DNA of 64,000 nucleotides from Chitinophagaceae bacterium UBA1931 (GTDB taxonomy: Bacteria; Bacteroidota; Bacteroidia; Chitinophagales; Chitinophagaceae), in NCBI GenBank assembly GCA_002337125.1, contig DDFJ01000004.1:2762134-2826133 (forward strand), written 5' to 3'. Position numbers and translations under genes: made by a program. This document shows, one piece after another, positions 45,039 to 55,206 of the stretch. The stretch's first letter is position 1, and the number at the start of each line of letters is the position of its first letter. The notes under the pieces were generated by a model. The model saw only the letters and a list, made by a program, of their open reading frames with translations, did no database searches and was not told where the DNA came from.

Positions 45039-48000
45039 TTAAAAACTTACATTAACACCAAGCAGGAATGTTCTTGCATTTGCTGCAGTATTTCTGTCAA
45101 CACCCTGTGCGGTAGTAGTATTTCCGTTTGAAGATACTTCAGGATCAGGGCCAGGATATTTTGTAAAGACTGCCAGGTTTTGCCCGCTTACATAAATGCG
45201 CACATTGCTGAACTTGATTTTATCAAGAGCTTCTTTAGGCAGATTGTAAGATAATGTCAGGTTTTTAAGTTTTAAGAAGTCCCCTTTAAATACGTTAACA
45301 TCCAAAGGCATTGACGAACCGTTTGAAACGTTATCGTTAAATACAGGTTTTGCATATTTCTTATTCAGGTCGCCTTTTGCGCTCCATGCATCTGTAAATA
45401 CGTCGGTTGAGTTGTTCCACCAGCGTTGATCGTGCAGGCCTGCATTACTTCCGTAGTAAACATAGAAACCGAGTTGGTAAGTCAAGAGCATATTCAACTC
45501 AAAGTTTTTGTAACGGAATGTGTTATCCCAACCACCATAGTATTTAGGCAGTGTGTTGGCATACATAACAGCATCGGCTGCCTGTGAAACTGCGGTACCT
45601 CCGGTTGGGCTAATATATTTAACTGATCCATCTGGTTTAGTAGAGTAGTTAAATGTTCCCGACGGGGCGTAATATTGATAGTAAACTTTTGTGCCGGCTG
45701 AATTTACAAAAATCCTTTTTCCTGTTTCAGGATCAATACCACCGGTTCTTACAACCCACAAATAACCTAATGGATAATTAGGCATTGTTTGACTTACAGT
45801 TTCAAGACTTGATGTTGATTGAAGAATTGAAACTAAACCGGGTGCCAACGCAGTTACGAGGTTCTTATTGAACGTAATGTTGTAAGATGTTGTCCAACTG
45901 AAATCTTTCTTTTGGATAGGGGTAGCATTTACAGATACTTCAATACCCTGGTTATACATTGAACCAACGTTTGCAGGCGGGTTTGATGGTAAGCCTGCAG
46001 AAGGAGCCTGGGGAACGTTCAGAATTAAACCATCGATGTTGTTTTTGTACCATGCAAATTCACCGGTGATCTTGTTGTTGAACAAACCAAAAGAAAATCC
46101 AACATCGGTTTTCTTGCTGGTTTCCCATGTTAATTTATCATTACCTACTGATGAGAATGCTAATGTTGCCAAACCTCCATATAAGCCAGATGCAAATGTT
46201 GAATAATTTGCGAAATCTGAAATGCCAGAAATATTGCCAACTTTGCCATAGCTTCCTCTTAAACGGAAACTAGAAACAATTTTATTAATACCTGTTTGAG
46301 ACCAAAAGTTTTCTTTCGAAACTTCCCAACCGGCTGAGGCTCCCCAGAAAGTACCTTTCTTAACACCCAAGGCTGAGTATTCATCCTGGCGAACGTTTCC
46401 ACTAAGGAAATATTTGTTGTCGTAGTTATAATTCAAACGACCAAAATTCGAAAGAAGGTAGTTTTCTCCCAAGAATAAATCAGCAGGGTTATTAGTTGTA
46501 AAACCAGCCTGCACAACATTAAAATCCGGATCAGATAAATTTTGTCTTTGAACACCATAACCTGATGAAGTACGTCTTTGCTGTTCGTTACCTGCTAACA
46601 CATTAACGTTATGCTTTTCAGCAAAAGTGTAATCGAACTGGGCCGTATTTGTCCATAACCATGTTTTGTATGTTTCAGCACCGGCCCATGCATAACCATT
46701 GTTACTATACCCATCTCCGTTTATTGGATTCCAGAAAATATCATTGTCAATCAAAAAATAGTCGATACCATAGACTGTACGCAGTGTTAACCAGTTAAAT
46801 GGTTTTAACTGTGCATAAGCATTTGACTGAATGCGATTGTTTTCACTGTTTGAACGGTTTAAGTCCAAAGCAGGAACTGGGTTGAAATACGAAAGACTTG
46901 AAGTACCTGTAATGTTTGAGCTACCAATAGCAGAGCCATTAATGTTGTAGCTTCCATCAGCCTTGTATGGAGAAAGAATTGGAGGTAATACAAACTGAAG
47001 ACGACCCAAACCACCTGTGTTAAATGCAGAACCATTTAATGAACCAGATGTAGTTGCAGCCAGATTCTTCTCATTTGAATAAGAAATTTTACCTCCAATA
47101 CTGAAATATTTATTGATACGGCTGTCAACATTAAACAATGTGTTTATTCTTTTGAAGTCGTTCTTCTTGATAATACCTTGCTGATCAGTATAGCCAGCTG
47201 AGAAATAATAGCTGGTGCTTTCACTACCGCCTGATACGTTTACGTTGTGGCTGTGTGAAATACCCTGGCGGTAGATATAATCTGCCCATTTTGTATCAAC
47301 CGGATTTCCGTTTGCATCATTTATTTTACTAAACGACCAGCCTGTAACACCTGGGTTATTTGCAACGGCCTGTGTTTTGAATTTAATGTATTGATCAGCG
47401 TTCATCACTGACGGCAATCCATATACATTTGAAAAACTTAACCAACCATTGTATGATACTTTTGCTTTTCCTGATTTACCTTTTTTAGTAGTGATAAACA
47501 CAACACCGTTGGCAGCACGACTACCGTAAATTGCAGTAGCAGCAGCATCTTTTGCGATATCAATGCTTTCGATATCGTTTGGATTAATACTTGCAAGTGC
47601 ATTACCAGCAGCAGATGTTGAGCTAAAATCGCCTGTGTAAGAAGGAACACCGTCAACAATAATCAACGGGTATGAACTCAAGGAAATAGAGTTGGTACCC
47701 CTGATCCTGAATACAGGTGGTGAGTTTAATACACCATTAGGGATGGTGATCTGTACACCGGTTGTACGTCCGGCCAGTGCCTGATCGAAAGTTTGAACAG
47801 GCTTGTCAGCAGTTACAGCACCTTTTACAGTTGCTAAATTGCCGGTCAGTTCTTTTTTCTTTTGAACGCCATAGCCTACCACCACTACTTCCTGTAAGCT
47901 TTTATCTTTCGATACAAGCTTAACATTGTAACTGGCCCTTGAATCAACAGGCACTTCGGTTGATTCGTAGTTTACCAATGAAATGATGAGGGTTTTTGCT

Positions 48001-48197
48001 GTTGCCGGAACCGTTAATCTGAATAACCCATCAGCATCTGTTGCTGTTCCGATTGTAGTTCCTTTTACTGTCACTGAAACGCCTGATAACGGAGTCCCGT
48101 CTTTGTCGTCTGTTACCTTTCCGGTAACAACTTTGCTTTGTGCATACATAGATACAGTACACAAAAGCATGGAAAACATGATAAGAAGTCTTCTCAT
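45039..48197 (-). CDS. SusC/RagA-family TonB-dependent outer-membrane transporter (pair 2)
   Basis: This 1052-residue protein has a signal peptide ending SMYAQ and CarboxypepD_reg-like domain VTGKVTDDKDGTPLSGVSVTVKG, which is very similar to that of the pair-1 SusC. The plug contains LQEVVVVGYGVQKKKELTG and SIDIAKDAAATAIYGSRAANGVVFITTKKGK. A beta-barrel follows, ending TFLLGVNVSF. The N-terminal third resembles pair 1 closely and the barrel diverges, as expected when paralogues keep the energy-coupling part and change the substrate. The 190 bases upstream hold no gene. Confidence 0.95.
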   Translation of the reverse strand: MRRLLIMFSMLLCTVSMYAQSKVVTGKVTDDKDGTPLSGVSVTVKGTTIGTATDADGLFRLTVPATAKTLIISLVNYESTEVPVDSRASYNVKLVSKDKSLQEVVVVGYGVQKKKELTGNLATVKGAVTADKPVQTFDQALAGRTTGVQITIPNGVLNSPPVFRIRGTNSISLSSYPLIIVDGVPSYTGDFSSTSAAGNALASINPNDIESIDIAKDAAATAIYGSRAANGVVFITTKKGKSGKAKVSYNGWLSFSNVYGLPSVMNADQYIKFKTQAVANNPGVTGWSFSKINDANGNPVDTKWADYIYRQGISHSHNVNVSGGSESTSYYFSAGYTDQQGIIKKNDFKRINTLFNVDSRINKYFSIGGKISYSNEKNLAATTSGSLNGSAFNTGGLGRLQFVLPPILSPYKADGSYNINGSAIGSSNITGTSSLSYFNPVPALDLNRSNSENNRIQSNAYAQLKPFNWLTLRTVYGIDYFLIDNDIFWNPINGDGYSNNGYAWAGAETYKTWLWTNTAQFDYTFAEKHNVNVLAGNEQQRRTSSGYGVQRQNLSDPDFNVVQAGFTTNNPADLFLGENYLLSNFGRLNYNYDNKYFLSGNVRQDEYSALGVKKGTFWGASAGWEVSKENFWSQTGINKIVSSFRLRGSYGKVGNISGISDFANYSTFASGLYGGLATLAFSSVGNDKLTWETSKKTDVGFSFGLFNNKITGEFAWYKNNIDGLILNVPQAPSAGLPSNPPANVGSMYNQGIEVSVNATPIQKKDFSWTTSYNITFNKNLVTALAPGLVSILQSTSSLETVSQTMPNYPLGYLWVVRTGGIDPETGKRIFVNSAGTKVYYQYYAPSGTFNYSTKPDGSVKYISPTGGTAVSQAADAVMYANTLPKYYGGWDNTFRYKNFELNMLLTYQLGFYVYYGSNAGLHDQRWWNNSTDVFTDAWSAKGDLNKKYAKPVFNDNVSNGSSMPLDVNVFKGDFLKLKNLTLSYNLPKEALDKIKFSNVRIYVSGQNLAVFTKYPGPDPEVSSNGNTTTAQGVDRNTAANARTFLLGVNVSF

Positions 48198-48387
48198 TGC
48201 AGTTTTGATTTAGTTATAAAATATACAGTTGTCTTTGCAGGCGTAGTTCAGGTTGCTACAAGCATTCGTAGAAAAATAAAAATTCTCAGAATCCCTAAGT
48301 TAAGAGGGAAACAGATACATTTCACTAATTACAGACAAATTTTTGCCTGTAATGTTGCATGATAATCTTTTTCAGGTATGATTATGA

Positions 48388-50790
48388 CTATTTTGTCTTT
48401 CTGGCTGTAGTTAATAACATGACAGGTAATAAAACCAGGTTGGTGATCATTGCTACAAGCAGGGTTAGTGATGTAAGCCAGCCAAGCGCCTGCGTTCCAC
48501 CAAAACCTGAAAAGCAAAAGATTACAAAGCCTGCAACCAATACAAGTGAAGTATAAATGATACTGATACCTGTATGACGGATGGTTTGTTTTACAGTTTC
48601 CCTGATATCATGATTGTGTAAAGGAAGTTCCTGTTTATAATTGATGAGGAAGCGGATGGTTACGTCGATGGCAATACCCAGCGCCACGCTGAAAACCAAT
48701 ACAGTGCTTGGTTTCAATGGTACACCTGCCCAACCCATAACACCTGCTGTTATAACTAACGGGACCACGTTGGGTACTAATGAACAGAACAAAATTCTAA
48801 ATGAACGGAACAGGTAAAGCATACATAAGGCAATGAGTAAAAAAGCCCAGAATATACTTTCCTTCAGGCCATTGATAATAAAACGGCTGCCTTCCACAAA
48901 CGTTACACTGGTGCCCGTAAGCTGAATGTTGGCAGATCGTTTTAATCTTGATGAATCAATGCTTTCAGGCGGCGTTTTTTTGGTGAGCGTTTTGGCATAT
49001 TCAAGACTGTCGGCGTTAAACAATTCTTCTGCTCTTTGCTGTACAAGTGAAAGAATTTTCGGCAGGCTGTCGCTGCCAACATCGGCCATGTTTACACTAA
49101 TCCGTGCACGTTGTTTATCACGGTCTACAAAATTGCCAACCAGTTTAACAAAGTTGTTATTCTTGTTATTCGGGTTTGTACTGTCGGCTTTCATTTGCAA
49201 GTAAGGTGCAAGGAAAGCAAGATCAAATTCATTGGGAACAGCATACATATTGCTGTCATTATCGTAGTATGCCTGCCGTGCAAATTTCAGTCCTTCGGTT
49301 ATTGCTAAAGCTTTACCAATTTCGGGGCGATCTTCAAGAAATTGTACTAAAGAATCAATACGGTTAAGATTGCCGATATTTCTTACAGCACCTTGTTTTT
49401 TTCTGGTATCAATCACAATCTCAAGTGGCATTACACCTGAGAAATGTTTTTCGAAAAACTTCAGATCAGTATAAAGCTTGTCATTTTTAGGAAGATCATC
49501 AACAATGTATCCAACACTTTTCAGCCTTAAAATTCCAAGAAAAGCAACAATGAGAAGTATTGCTGTAGCAGAGTATGTGTATTTGGGATGATTGAATACC
49601 CAGTCTTCAATACGAATGATCCACCTGTTCAACCGTTCATTTTCCAGGTAACGTACATGACGTTGTTTTGGTGCTGGCAAATAACTCAATATCGTTGGAA
49701 TAACAAGGAAAGAAATAACAAACAAAGCCATGATGTTGATGCCTGCCACAACTCCAAACTCTCTTAAAATCTGGCTTTTTGTTAATGCAAAAACAGCGAA
49801 GCCAATGGCAGCAGCAATGTTGCAGAACAATGTAACAACACCCATGCGGCCAATCATATTCACCAGGGAATTATGTTTATCGCCACTCTTCTTATACTCG
49901 GTATGAAACTTATTCAGGAAGTAGATACAGTTGGGAATACCAATCACCACCATCAATGGCGGAATAAGTGCATTAAGAATGGTAATCTTATATCCAAACA
50001 AAACCATCGTTGCCAAACTCCATGTTACACCCATAATAACAACGAGCATGCTCAGCAGCGTAGCACTGATGGATCGGAAGAACACCAGCAAAATAATTGC
50101 TGAAAGAATGACCGAACCAAGCAAAAACAATTTTAATTCATTGGCAATACGTGTGCTCATTACAGTACGCACATGTGGCAGTCCGCTGATGTGTACTTCA
50201 ATATTTTCATCTTTGCCAAATTGTTCAGCCAGTTTTACAACACCACCAACAGAAGCATCCCTTTTTTTAGTGTTGAGTACAGTTTTATTGATGTGCACAG
50301 CCATCATATAAACCTGTGTGGTTGGGTTATAAAGTAAGCCCCTGTAAAAAGGAAGATTTTCAAGGTTGCGCCTGCAACTGTCTAATTCTTCCTGGGTTTG
50401 AATATTATCTGGGAAAACAGGAACAGCTTTTAATTTCTCACCTGCAGAATCTTTCATTAACACTACTGCTGAACTTACACTCAGCACATCCTCCACACCA
50501 GGAACTTTTTTAAATTCTTTTTGTAATGCCGCAAATTTTTTAAAGAAGGTTAACTGATATAAATCTTTCTTCTCAATACCAATAACCAGCATATTGCCAT
50601 CTTCACCAAAGCGCTGTTTAAAAGCTTCGTATTCTAAATATTTGGGATGATCAATCGGTATTGCCTTGGCAAAATCATAACTTCTTTGCACTTTGCTGGC
50701 AAAGTAACCCATTACACCTGTAGCAAGAAGAACAGCAATTAAGAGAGGAAGCCTGTTACGTAAAACCCATTTACCCAGTTGATACCACAT
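48388..50790 (-). CDS. MMPL/RND-superfamily exporter
   Basis: This 800-residue inner-membrane protein has the RND layout: one helix near the N-terminus, a large extracytoplasmic loop, five clustered helices (about 230-370, including LLSMLVVIMGVTWSLATMVLFG and ALIPPLMVVIGIPNCIYFLNKF), then the repeat of the same plan with a second loop and five helices (about 640-795, including PLKPSTVLVFSVALGIAIDVTIRFL). MMPL-type exporters move lipids or hydrophobic compounds with the proton gradient. No periplasmic adaptor or outer-membrane channel is adjacent. The substrate is unknown. It is divergent from the porZ-like gene. Confidence 0.85.
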   Translation of the reverse strand: MWYQLGKWVLRNRLPLLIAVLLATGVMGYFASKVQRSYDFAKAIPIDHPKYLEYEAFKQRFGEDGNMLVIGIEKKDLYQLTFFKKFAALQKEFKKVPGVEDVLSVSSAVVLMKDSAGEKLKAVPVFPDNIQTQEELDSCRRNLENLPFYRGLLYNPTTQVYMMAVHINKTVLNTKKRDASVGGVVKLAEQFGKDENIEVHISGLPHVRTVMSTRIANELKLFLLGSVILSAIILLVFFRSISATLLSMLVVIMGVTWSLATMVLFGYKITILNALIPPLMVVIGIPNCIYFLNKFHTEYKKSGDKHNSLVNMIGRMGVVTLFCNIAAAIGFAVFALTKSQILREFGVVAGINIMALFVISFLVIPTILSYLPAPKQRHVRYLENERLNRWIIRIEDWVFNHPKYTYSATAILLIVAFLGILRLKSVGYIVDDLPKNDKLYTDLKFFEKHFSGVMPLEIVIDTRKKQGAVRNIGNLNRIDSLVQFLEDRPEIGKALAITEGLKFARQAYYDNDSNMYAVPNEFDLAFLAPYLQMKADSTNPNNKNNNFVKLVGNFVDRDKQRARISVNMADVGSDSLPKILSLVQQRAEELFNADSLEYAKTLTKKTPPESIDSSRLKRSANIQLTGTSVTFVEGSRFIINGLKESIFWAFLLIALCMLYLFRSFRILFCSLVPNVVPLVITAGVMGWAGVPLKPSTVLVFSVALGIAIDVTIRFLINYKQELPLHNHDIRETVKQTIRHTGISIIYTSLVLVAGFVIFCFSGFGGTQALGWLTSLTLLVAMITNLVLLPVMLLTTARKTK

Positions 50791-50885
50791 GCGATTCAGA
50801 ATACGTTTTTATTGAAAAAAGCTAGGCAAAGAAACGCTATTCCGCCTGAAATGCCTTAAAAAATTCGCTTTGAGGCAAAAGCTGT

Positions 50886-50893
50886 TAAATTTG
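50886..50893 (+). promoter_or_regulatory. TAnnTTTG promoter box before the porZ-like gene
   Basis: TAAATTTG ends four bases before the ATG at 50898. A TTTG is present upstream (50869-50872) but only 13 bases away, shorter than the normal spacing. Confidence 0.4.
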
Positions 50894-50897
50894 AACG

Positions 50898-53198
50898 ATG
50901 ATAAAAAAGAATTGCTTTGTAGGCTTGTTTTGTTTGTTTACAGTGCTGCAATTGAAGGCACAGCTGCAGCCAATTGGCCAATGGCGTGAGCATACTGATT
51001 ATCATTCAGGGTTAAAAGTAACCATGTCAGGCACGCATGTGTTTACGGCCACAAAGTTCGGGGCGTATTCTGTAAGCAGGGAGGAAGGAGAAATTGAAAG
51101 GCTGAGTAAGGTTACCGGTTTACATGATATTGGTATCAGCAACATAAAATATAATTCAGCTTCAGATAAACTGATAATTGCCTACAACAACAGTAACCTG
51201 GATATTGTTTACCGGAATGATATTATCAATATCCCGGCTATTATGCGCAGCAATATCAGTGGAGATAAAACCATTTACGATATTACGTTTGTAAGCGACA
51301 AAGCTTATCTCAGCAGCGGACTTGGAGTTATTGTTGCTGATCTTACAAAATATGAAATCAGCAATACTTGGTTAATTGGTAATAATGGTGTGAATGTTAA
51401 AGTGAATGGTTTTGCTGCCGATGCTACACGTTTTTTTGCTGCAACTGCAGAAGGGCTGAAAGTTGCCAATCAGAACGCAGGCAACCTGAACGATTATCAT
51501 AACTGGACTTTAGTAAGTGGCTCCAATGGATTACCTGCAGGTGAAATAAAACAGGTACTTGTAATTGGCTCGAATGTAATTGCACAATATGCAAGTTCGC
51601 TTTACCTGTTAAATGGAAATACATGGCAGCTGTTGTATAACGATGATTGGGGTTGGGAAAATGTAAACGCATCTGATGGTTCAATTTTAATTTGTGAAGG
51701 AAAGAACTCCTGGAATGAAAGACGTGTAATTGTATTAAATGTAAATGGCTCCATCAGTCTTTCAATACAAAATAATAATCAGCTTACTCATCCAATGCAG
51801 GCAGTTAAAAGCGGTGCTGAAATCTGGATTGCTGATTACAATAAAGGACTTGTAAAAGCAGAAGGAAATTTATTTGATCGATACGCTGTAAATTCTCCTT
51901 ACGGAAATCTTGATGGTGAAATGTTTTTTTACAACAACACATTGTTTGTTGCAGGTGGTAGTATTAATTATGCATGGAATTATAAATTCAATCCAACAGG
52001 CTTTTTTACATTCTCCAATAATGAATGGAAAGATTATAACCGCAGTAATCTTTCGTGGATGGATTCTGTGTACGATATTATAACAATGGCTGTTGATCCG
52101 AGAAATAACCTGATTTATGCAGGCTCGTTCGGTGGTGGTTTAATTGAATATGAAAACAGCACGAAGTATAAAATTTACAAACAGAATTTTCTGAATGTAA
52201 CTGTTGGTGATCCGAACAGCTACCGTGTTGGCGGGCTTGCTTTTGATGCGGATAATAATTTATGGATCAGCAATTTTGGTGGCGCAAATAATTTCGTTGT
52301 TAAGAAAGCTGATGGCAACTGGAAATCATTGAAAGTACCATTCCTGATAATTGACAACATGGTTGGACAAATTTTAATTGATGATGCCAACCAGAAATGG
52401 ATACAGGTGCCCCAGGGAAATGGGGTGTATTGTTTTAATCACGGGTCATCAATCGATAATACGGGCGATGACCGTTGGAAATGGTTGCAGGCAGGAAAAG
52501 GCAATGGAAATTTACCTGATAATGCTGTGAACTGTATGGTGAAAGACAAGGATGGATTTATATGGCTTGGTACCGATAAAGGTATCGGCATCATTCAATG
52601 TCCCGGTGAAATATTTACATCCAACGGATGTGAATCATACCAGCCCATTGTACAGCAGGATAATTTCGCAGGTTATTTATTTCAGAATGAAGAAGTAAAA
52701 GCTTTAGCTGTTGATGGAGCAAACCGCAAGTGGGTGGGCACACACAATGGAGTTTGGCTGATAAGTGCAGATGGCGAAAAAATTATTAAACGGTTTACTG
52801 CTGAAAACAGTCCGTTGCTGAGTAATGAAATTATCCGCATTGCTATTGACCCCAAAACAGGTGAAGTGTTTTTTTCAACATTCAATGGTATTTGCAGTTA
52901 CCGCAGTACTGCAACCGAAGCTTCAGAAAATGAAAATAAGGTGTTGATTTTTCCAAGTCCTGTTCCATCAGGTTATGAAGGAACTATCGGTATACGTGGA
53001 TTACCCGAAAATGCAGTTGTAAAAATTACAGAATTAAGCGGACGCCTTGTTTATCAAACAAGATCCCTTGGCGGACAAGCTGTATGGAATGGAAGAGATT
53101 ACAGAAATCAGCGTGTGTCAAGCGGTGTATATCTTGTGTTTGCTAAAATTGAAACAGGCCCTGAAAAGCAAGTAGGCAAAATTGTATTTATTAAATAA
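50898..53198 (+). CDS. porZ: PorZ-like type IX secretion system protein with C-terminal sorting domain
   Basis: This 766-residue protein has a signal peptide ending LKAQ, two beta-propeller regions and a C-terminal beta-sandwich. The N-terminal block QPIGQWREHTDYHSGLKV and the propeller repeats (for example DKDGFIWLGTDKGIGII, typical of two-component-regulator propellers) fit PorZ. In Porphyromonas, PorZ belongs to the T9SS attachment complex and delivers A-LPS to the sortase PorU. The last 90 residues (VLIFPSPVPSG...GRLVYQT...GVYLVFAKIE) form a type A sorting domain, as known for PorZ. The recO gene begins nine bases after it. Confidence 0.82.
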   Translation: MIKKNCFVGLFCLFTVLQLKAQLQPIGQWREHTDYHSGLKVTMSGTHVFTATKFGAYSVSREEGEIERLSKVTGLHDIGISNIKYNSASDKLIIAYNNSNLDIVYRNDIINIPAIMRSNISGDKTIYDITFVSDKAYLSSGLGVIVADLTKYEISNTWLIGNNGVNVKVNGFAADATRFFAATAEGLKVANQNAGNLNDYHNWTLVSGSNGLPAGEIKQVLVIGSNVIAQYASSLYLLNGNTWQLLYNDDWGWENVNASDGSILICEGKNSWNERRVIVLNVNGSISLSIQNNNQLTHPMQAVKSGAEIWIADYNKGLVKAEGNLFDRYAVNSPYGNLDGEMFFYNNTLFVAGGSINYAWNYKFNPTGFFTFSNNEWKDYNRSNLSWMDSVYDIITMAVDPRNNLIYAGSFGGGLIEYENSTKYKIYKQNFLNVTVGDPNSYRVGGLAFDADNNLWISNFGGANNFVVKKADGNWKSLKVPFLIIDNMVGQILIDDANQKWIQVPQGNGVYCFNHGSSIDNTGDDRWKWLQAGKGNGNLPDNAVNCMVKDKDGFIWLGTDKGIGIIQCPGEIFTSNGCESYQPIVQQDNFAGYLFQNEEVKALAVDGANRKWVGTHNGVWLISADGEKIIKRFTAENSPLLSNEIIRIAIDPKTGEVFFSTFNGICSYRSTATEASENENKVLIFPSPVPSGYEGTIGIRGLPENAVVKITELSGRLVYQTRSLGGQAVWNGRDYRNQRVSSGVYLVFAKIETGPEKQVGKIVFIK

Positions 53199-53206
53199 CT
53201 GTTTCA

Positions 53207-53956
53207 ATGAGTAATGTTCTGCATAAAACAAAAGCTGTTGTGCTGCGTACAGTGAAGTATGGCGAAACAAGTTTAATTGTTTCGGCTTATACCGAGTTAT
53301 ACGGGCTGCAGAGTTACATTGTTCAGGGTGTTCGCTCATCAACCAAAAAAGGAACAGGTAAAGCAAATTATTTTCAACCGGGTTCTATTCTTGAGCTGGT
53401 TGTTTACCACCAGGAAATGAAAAACCTGCAACGTATCAAAGAATTTAAATGGAGTTATTTGTATGAGCAGGTGTTTGCAGATATCATAAAAAACAGCGTA
53501 TTACTGTTTATGGTGGAGCTGTTGCAGAAGTGTATTAAAGAACCTGAAAACAATCCCGATCTTTTTTATTTTGTTGAAGATGCACTGATGCAGTTAGATA
53601 AAGCTGATGATGCTGTTACAGCAAACTTTCCCATTTATTTTGCATTGCACCTTACAGGATTTTTTGGCTTCCAGTTAAATACAGAAGCTGCTGAACAGCG
53701 ATCAATACTTGATTTGCAGGAAGGAAGTTTTGTAAAAGATTATCCGCAACATGTGTATTATGTTGACGGTAAAACGGCAGAACTGTTTCGTGAATTATTA
53801 AAAGTTATGCAGCCGGTTGAGCTCAATGAAATTCCAATGAATTATCTGCAACGCAGGCAAATACTTGAATCAATTGAAACTTATTACCTGCTTCATGTTC
53901 CTGAATTTTCAAAACTGAAAAGCTTACCCGTATTACAACAGATTATGGAGCCTTAA
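53207..53956 (+). CDS. recO: DNA repair protein RecO
   Basis: RecO helps load RecA on SSB-coated DNA in the RecFOR pathway and anneals complementary strands. The 249-residue protein has the N-terminal OB-fold start TKAVVLRTVKYGETSLIVSAYTELYGLQSYIVQGVR and the helical C-terminal domain HLTGFFGFQLN. The zinc-binding cysteines found in many RecO proteins are absent, which is common in this phylum. It starts 8 bases after porZ and converges on an amidohydrolase gene with a 7-base gap. Confidence 0.9.
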   Translation: MSNVLHKTKAVVLRTVKYGETSLIVSAYTELYGLQSYIVQGVRSSTKKGTGKANYFQPGSILELVVYHQEMKNLQRIKEFKWSYLYEQVFADIIKNSVLLFMVELLQKCIKEPENNPDLFYFVEDALMQLDKADDAVTANFPIYFALHLTGFFGFQLNTEAAEQRSILDLQEGSFVKDYPQHVYYVDGKTAELFRELLKVMQPVELNEIPMNYLQRRQILESIETYYLLHVPEFSKLKSLPVLQQIMEP

Positions 53957-53963
53957 CAGTGAA

Positions 53964-55139
53964 TCACAAAATTCTTTTTGATTCACTAAAATCATTTTTC
54001 AGCAAAACAACGCCTGGTTTTTTCCCTTGTTCAAAACTTCCGGCATAATCATCAATCTGTAATGCTTTTGCTCCGTTAATTGTTGCCATTTGCAATGCTT
54101 GCTCAGTTGTAACATTTGTGTGCTTCAGTAATACTTCCATTTCTTTTGCAATGCTCAGTTGCCAGTTGCTGCTGTAACTGTCGGTTCCCAAAACAAGATG
54201 ACAGTTATGTTTTTCAAAAAGTTCAACAGGTGGCACTTTGTTTTCGATATACAAATTGGCATTAATGCAAATACAATAGATCAGTTTTAATTGATTGGCT
54301 GCAGCATATTCATTTGCCCAAACAATATCTTCTTCGGGCATAAAACTGTTGTGCACTAAAAAAATAGTCTGTTTCCGGTTGAAGTAGGGTAGATATGAAC
54401 GGATACTTGTTTTACCTGTTACAGGAAAAGGCGATCCTTCAAAACCAAACTTACTGAACAGTTTCAAAAAGTCGCCGGTGCCGGTTTGGTACAGTTCATT
54501 TTCAGCAGGGTTTTCCTGGTTATGAATGGAGATGATTTGTCCGGCAGTAACTTCATTAATTAACTGAAACGTTTTTGGCGAAATGCTATAAGGTGCATGC
54601 GGTACAAGTGATGTACGATATTGAATAAGTGATGCAGAACCTGCAGATTCAAACTGTGCAGCAATTTGTTTGAACTCGGCTATACGTTTTTCAGCATTTT
54701 CATCTTTAAAACTCAATACTTCCACAAAGTTGTGCCAGTAAAGTGAACTTTTGTTTTTCACAGTAATGGTATTGGTGCTGTTGCCAATATCGCCCACGGC
54801 AATAATTCCGTTATCCAGCATCTCCCGTTCAGCCCGTTCTATTTCCTGCTGAATAATGGCAGCATCAAAGTCCCTTTTGGTTACAACAGAAATTAAAAAA
54901 TCAATTAAACCAGTATGTGGCGGAATAACATTTTTTAAATGACTCAGCTCTAAATGGCAGTGGCAGTTGATCAGCCCCGGCGAAAGGATACCGTTGAAAT
55001 GCTGAATATCATCGCCTGCATCATTTATTGATACAATTTCCTGTACAATACCTTTTTCATCGGTTATGAGTACATCTCCTTCATTTCTGAACTTATAACC
55101 GTCAAACAACCTGTCTGCTTTGAATTTCCTGTACTGCAT
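53964..55139 (-). CDS. Amidohydrolase, possibly aminodeoxyfutalosine deaminase
   Basis: This 391-residue metal-dependent hydrolase has the metal block GLINCHCHLELSH near residue 60, SLVPHAPYSISP near residue 178, a HNQENPAENE block with the catalytic Glu, FLVHNSFM and the Asp block LGTDSYSSN near residue 320, then ALQMATINGAKALQI. Motif spacing resembles the adenosine-deaminase-like group that includes aminodeoxyfutalosine deaminases of the futalosine route to menaquinone. No other menaquinone gene is nearby, so a different deaminase is also possible. Confidence 0.8.
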   Translation of the reverse strand: MQYRKFKADRLFDGYKFRNEGDVLITDEKGIVQEIVSINDAGDDIQHFNGILSPGLINCHCHLELSHLKNVIPPHTGLIDFLISVVTKRDFDAAIIQQEIERAEREMLDNGIIAVGDIGNSTNTITVKNKSSLYWHNFVEVLSFKDENAEKRIAEFKQIAAQFESAGSASLIQYRTSLVPHAPYSISPKTFQLINEVTAGQIISIHNQENPAENELYQTGTGDFLKLFSKFGFEGSPFPVTGKTSIRSYLPYFNRKQTIFLVHNSFMPEEDIVWANEYAAANQLKLIYCICINANLYIENKVPPVELFEKHNCHLVLGTDSYSSNWQLSIAKEMEVLLKHTNVTTEQALQMATINGAKALQIDDYAGSFEQGKKPGVVLLKNDFSESKRIL

Positions 55140-55151
55140 GCATTAAAACTT

Positions 55152-55159
55152 TAAATTTG
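55152..55159 (+). promoter_or_regulatory. TAnnTTTG promoter box before prfA
   Basis: TAAATTTG, 47 bases before the chosen ATG at 55207, in the divergent gap with the amidohydrolase gene. Confidence 0.4.
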
Positions 55160-55206
55160 CCGCTCAAATTTAAGATTTAAACATCCTTTTGGGTGACGGA
55201 GGTTTT

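Noticed and set aside
53958..53987. A 9-bp inverted repeat at the recO/amidohydrolase junction as a terminator
   Set aside because: The AGTGAATCA/TGATTCACT stem is perfect, but no T-run follows directly on either strand.
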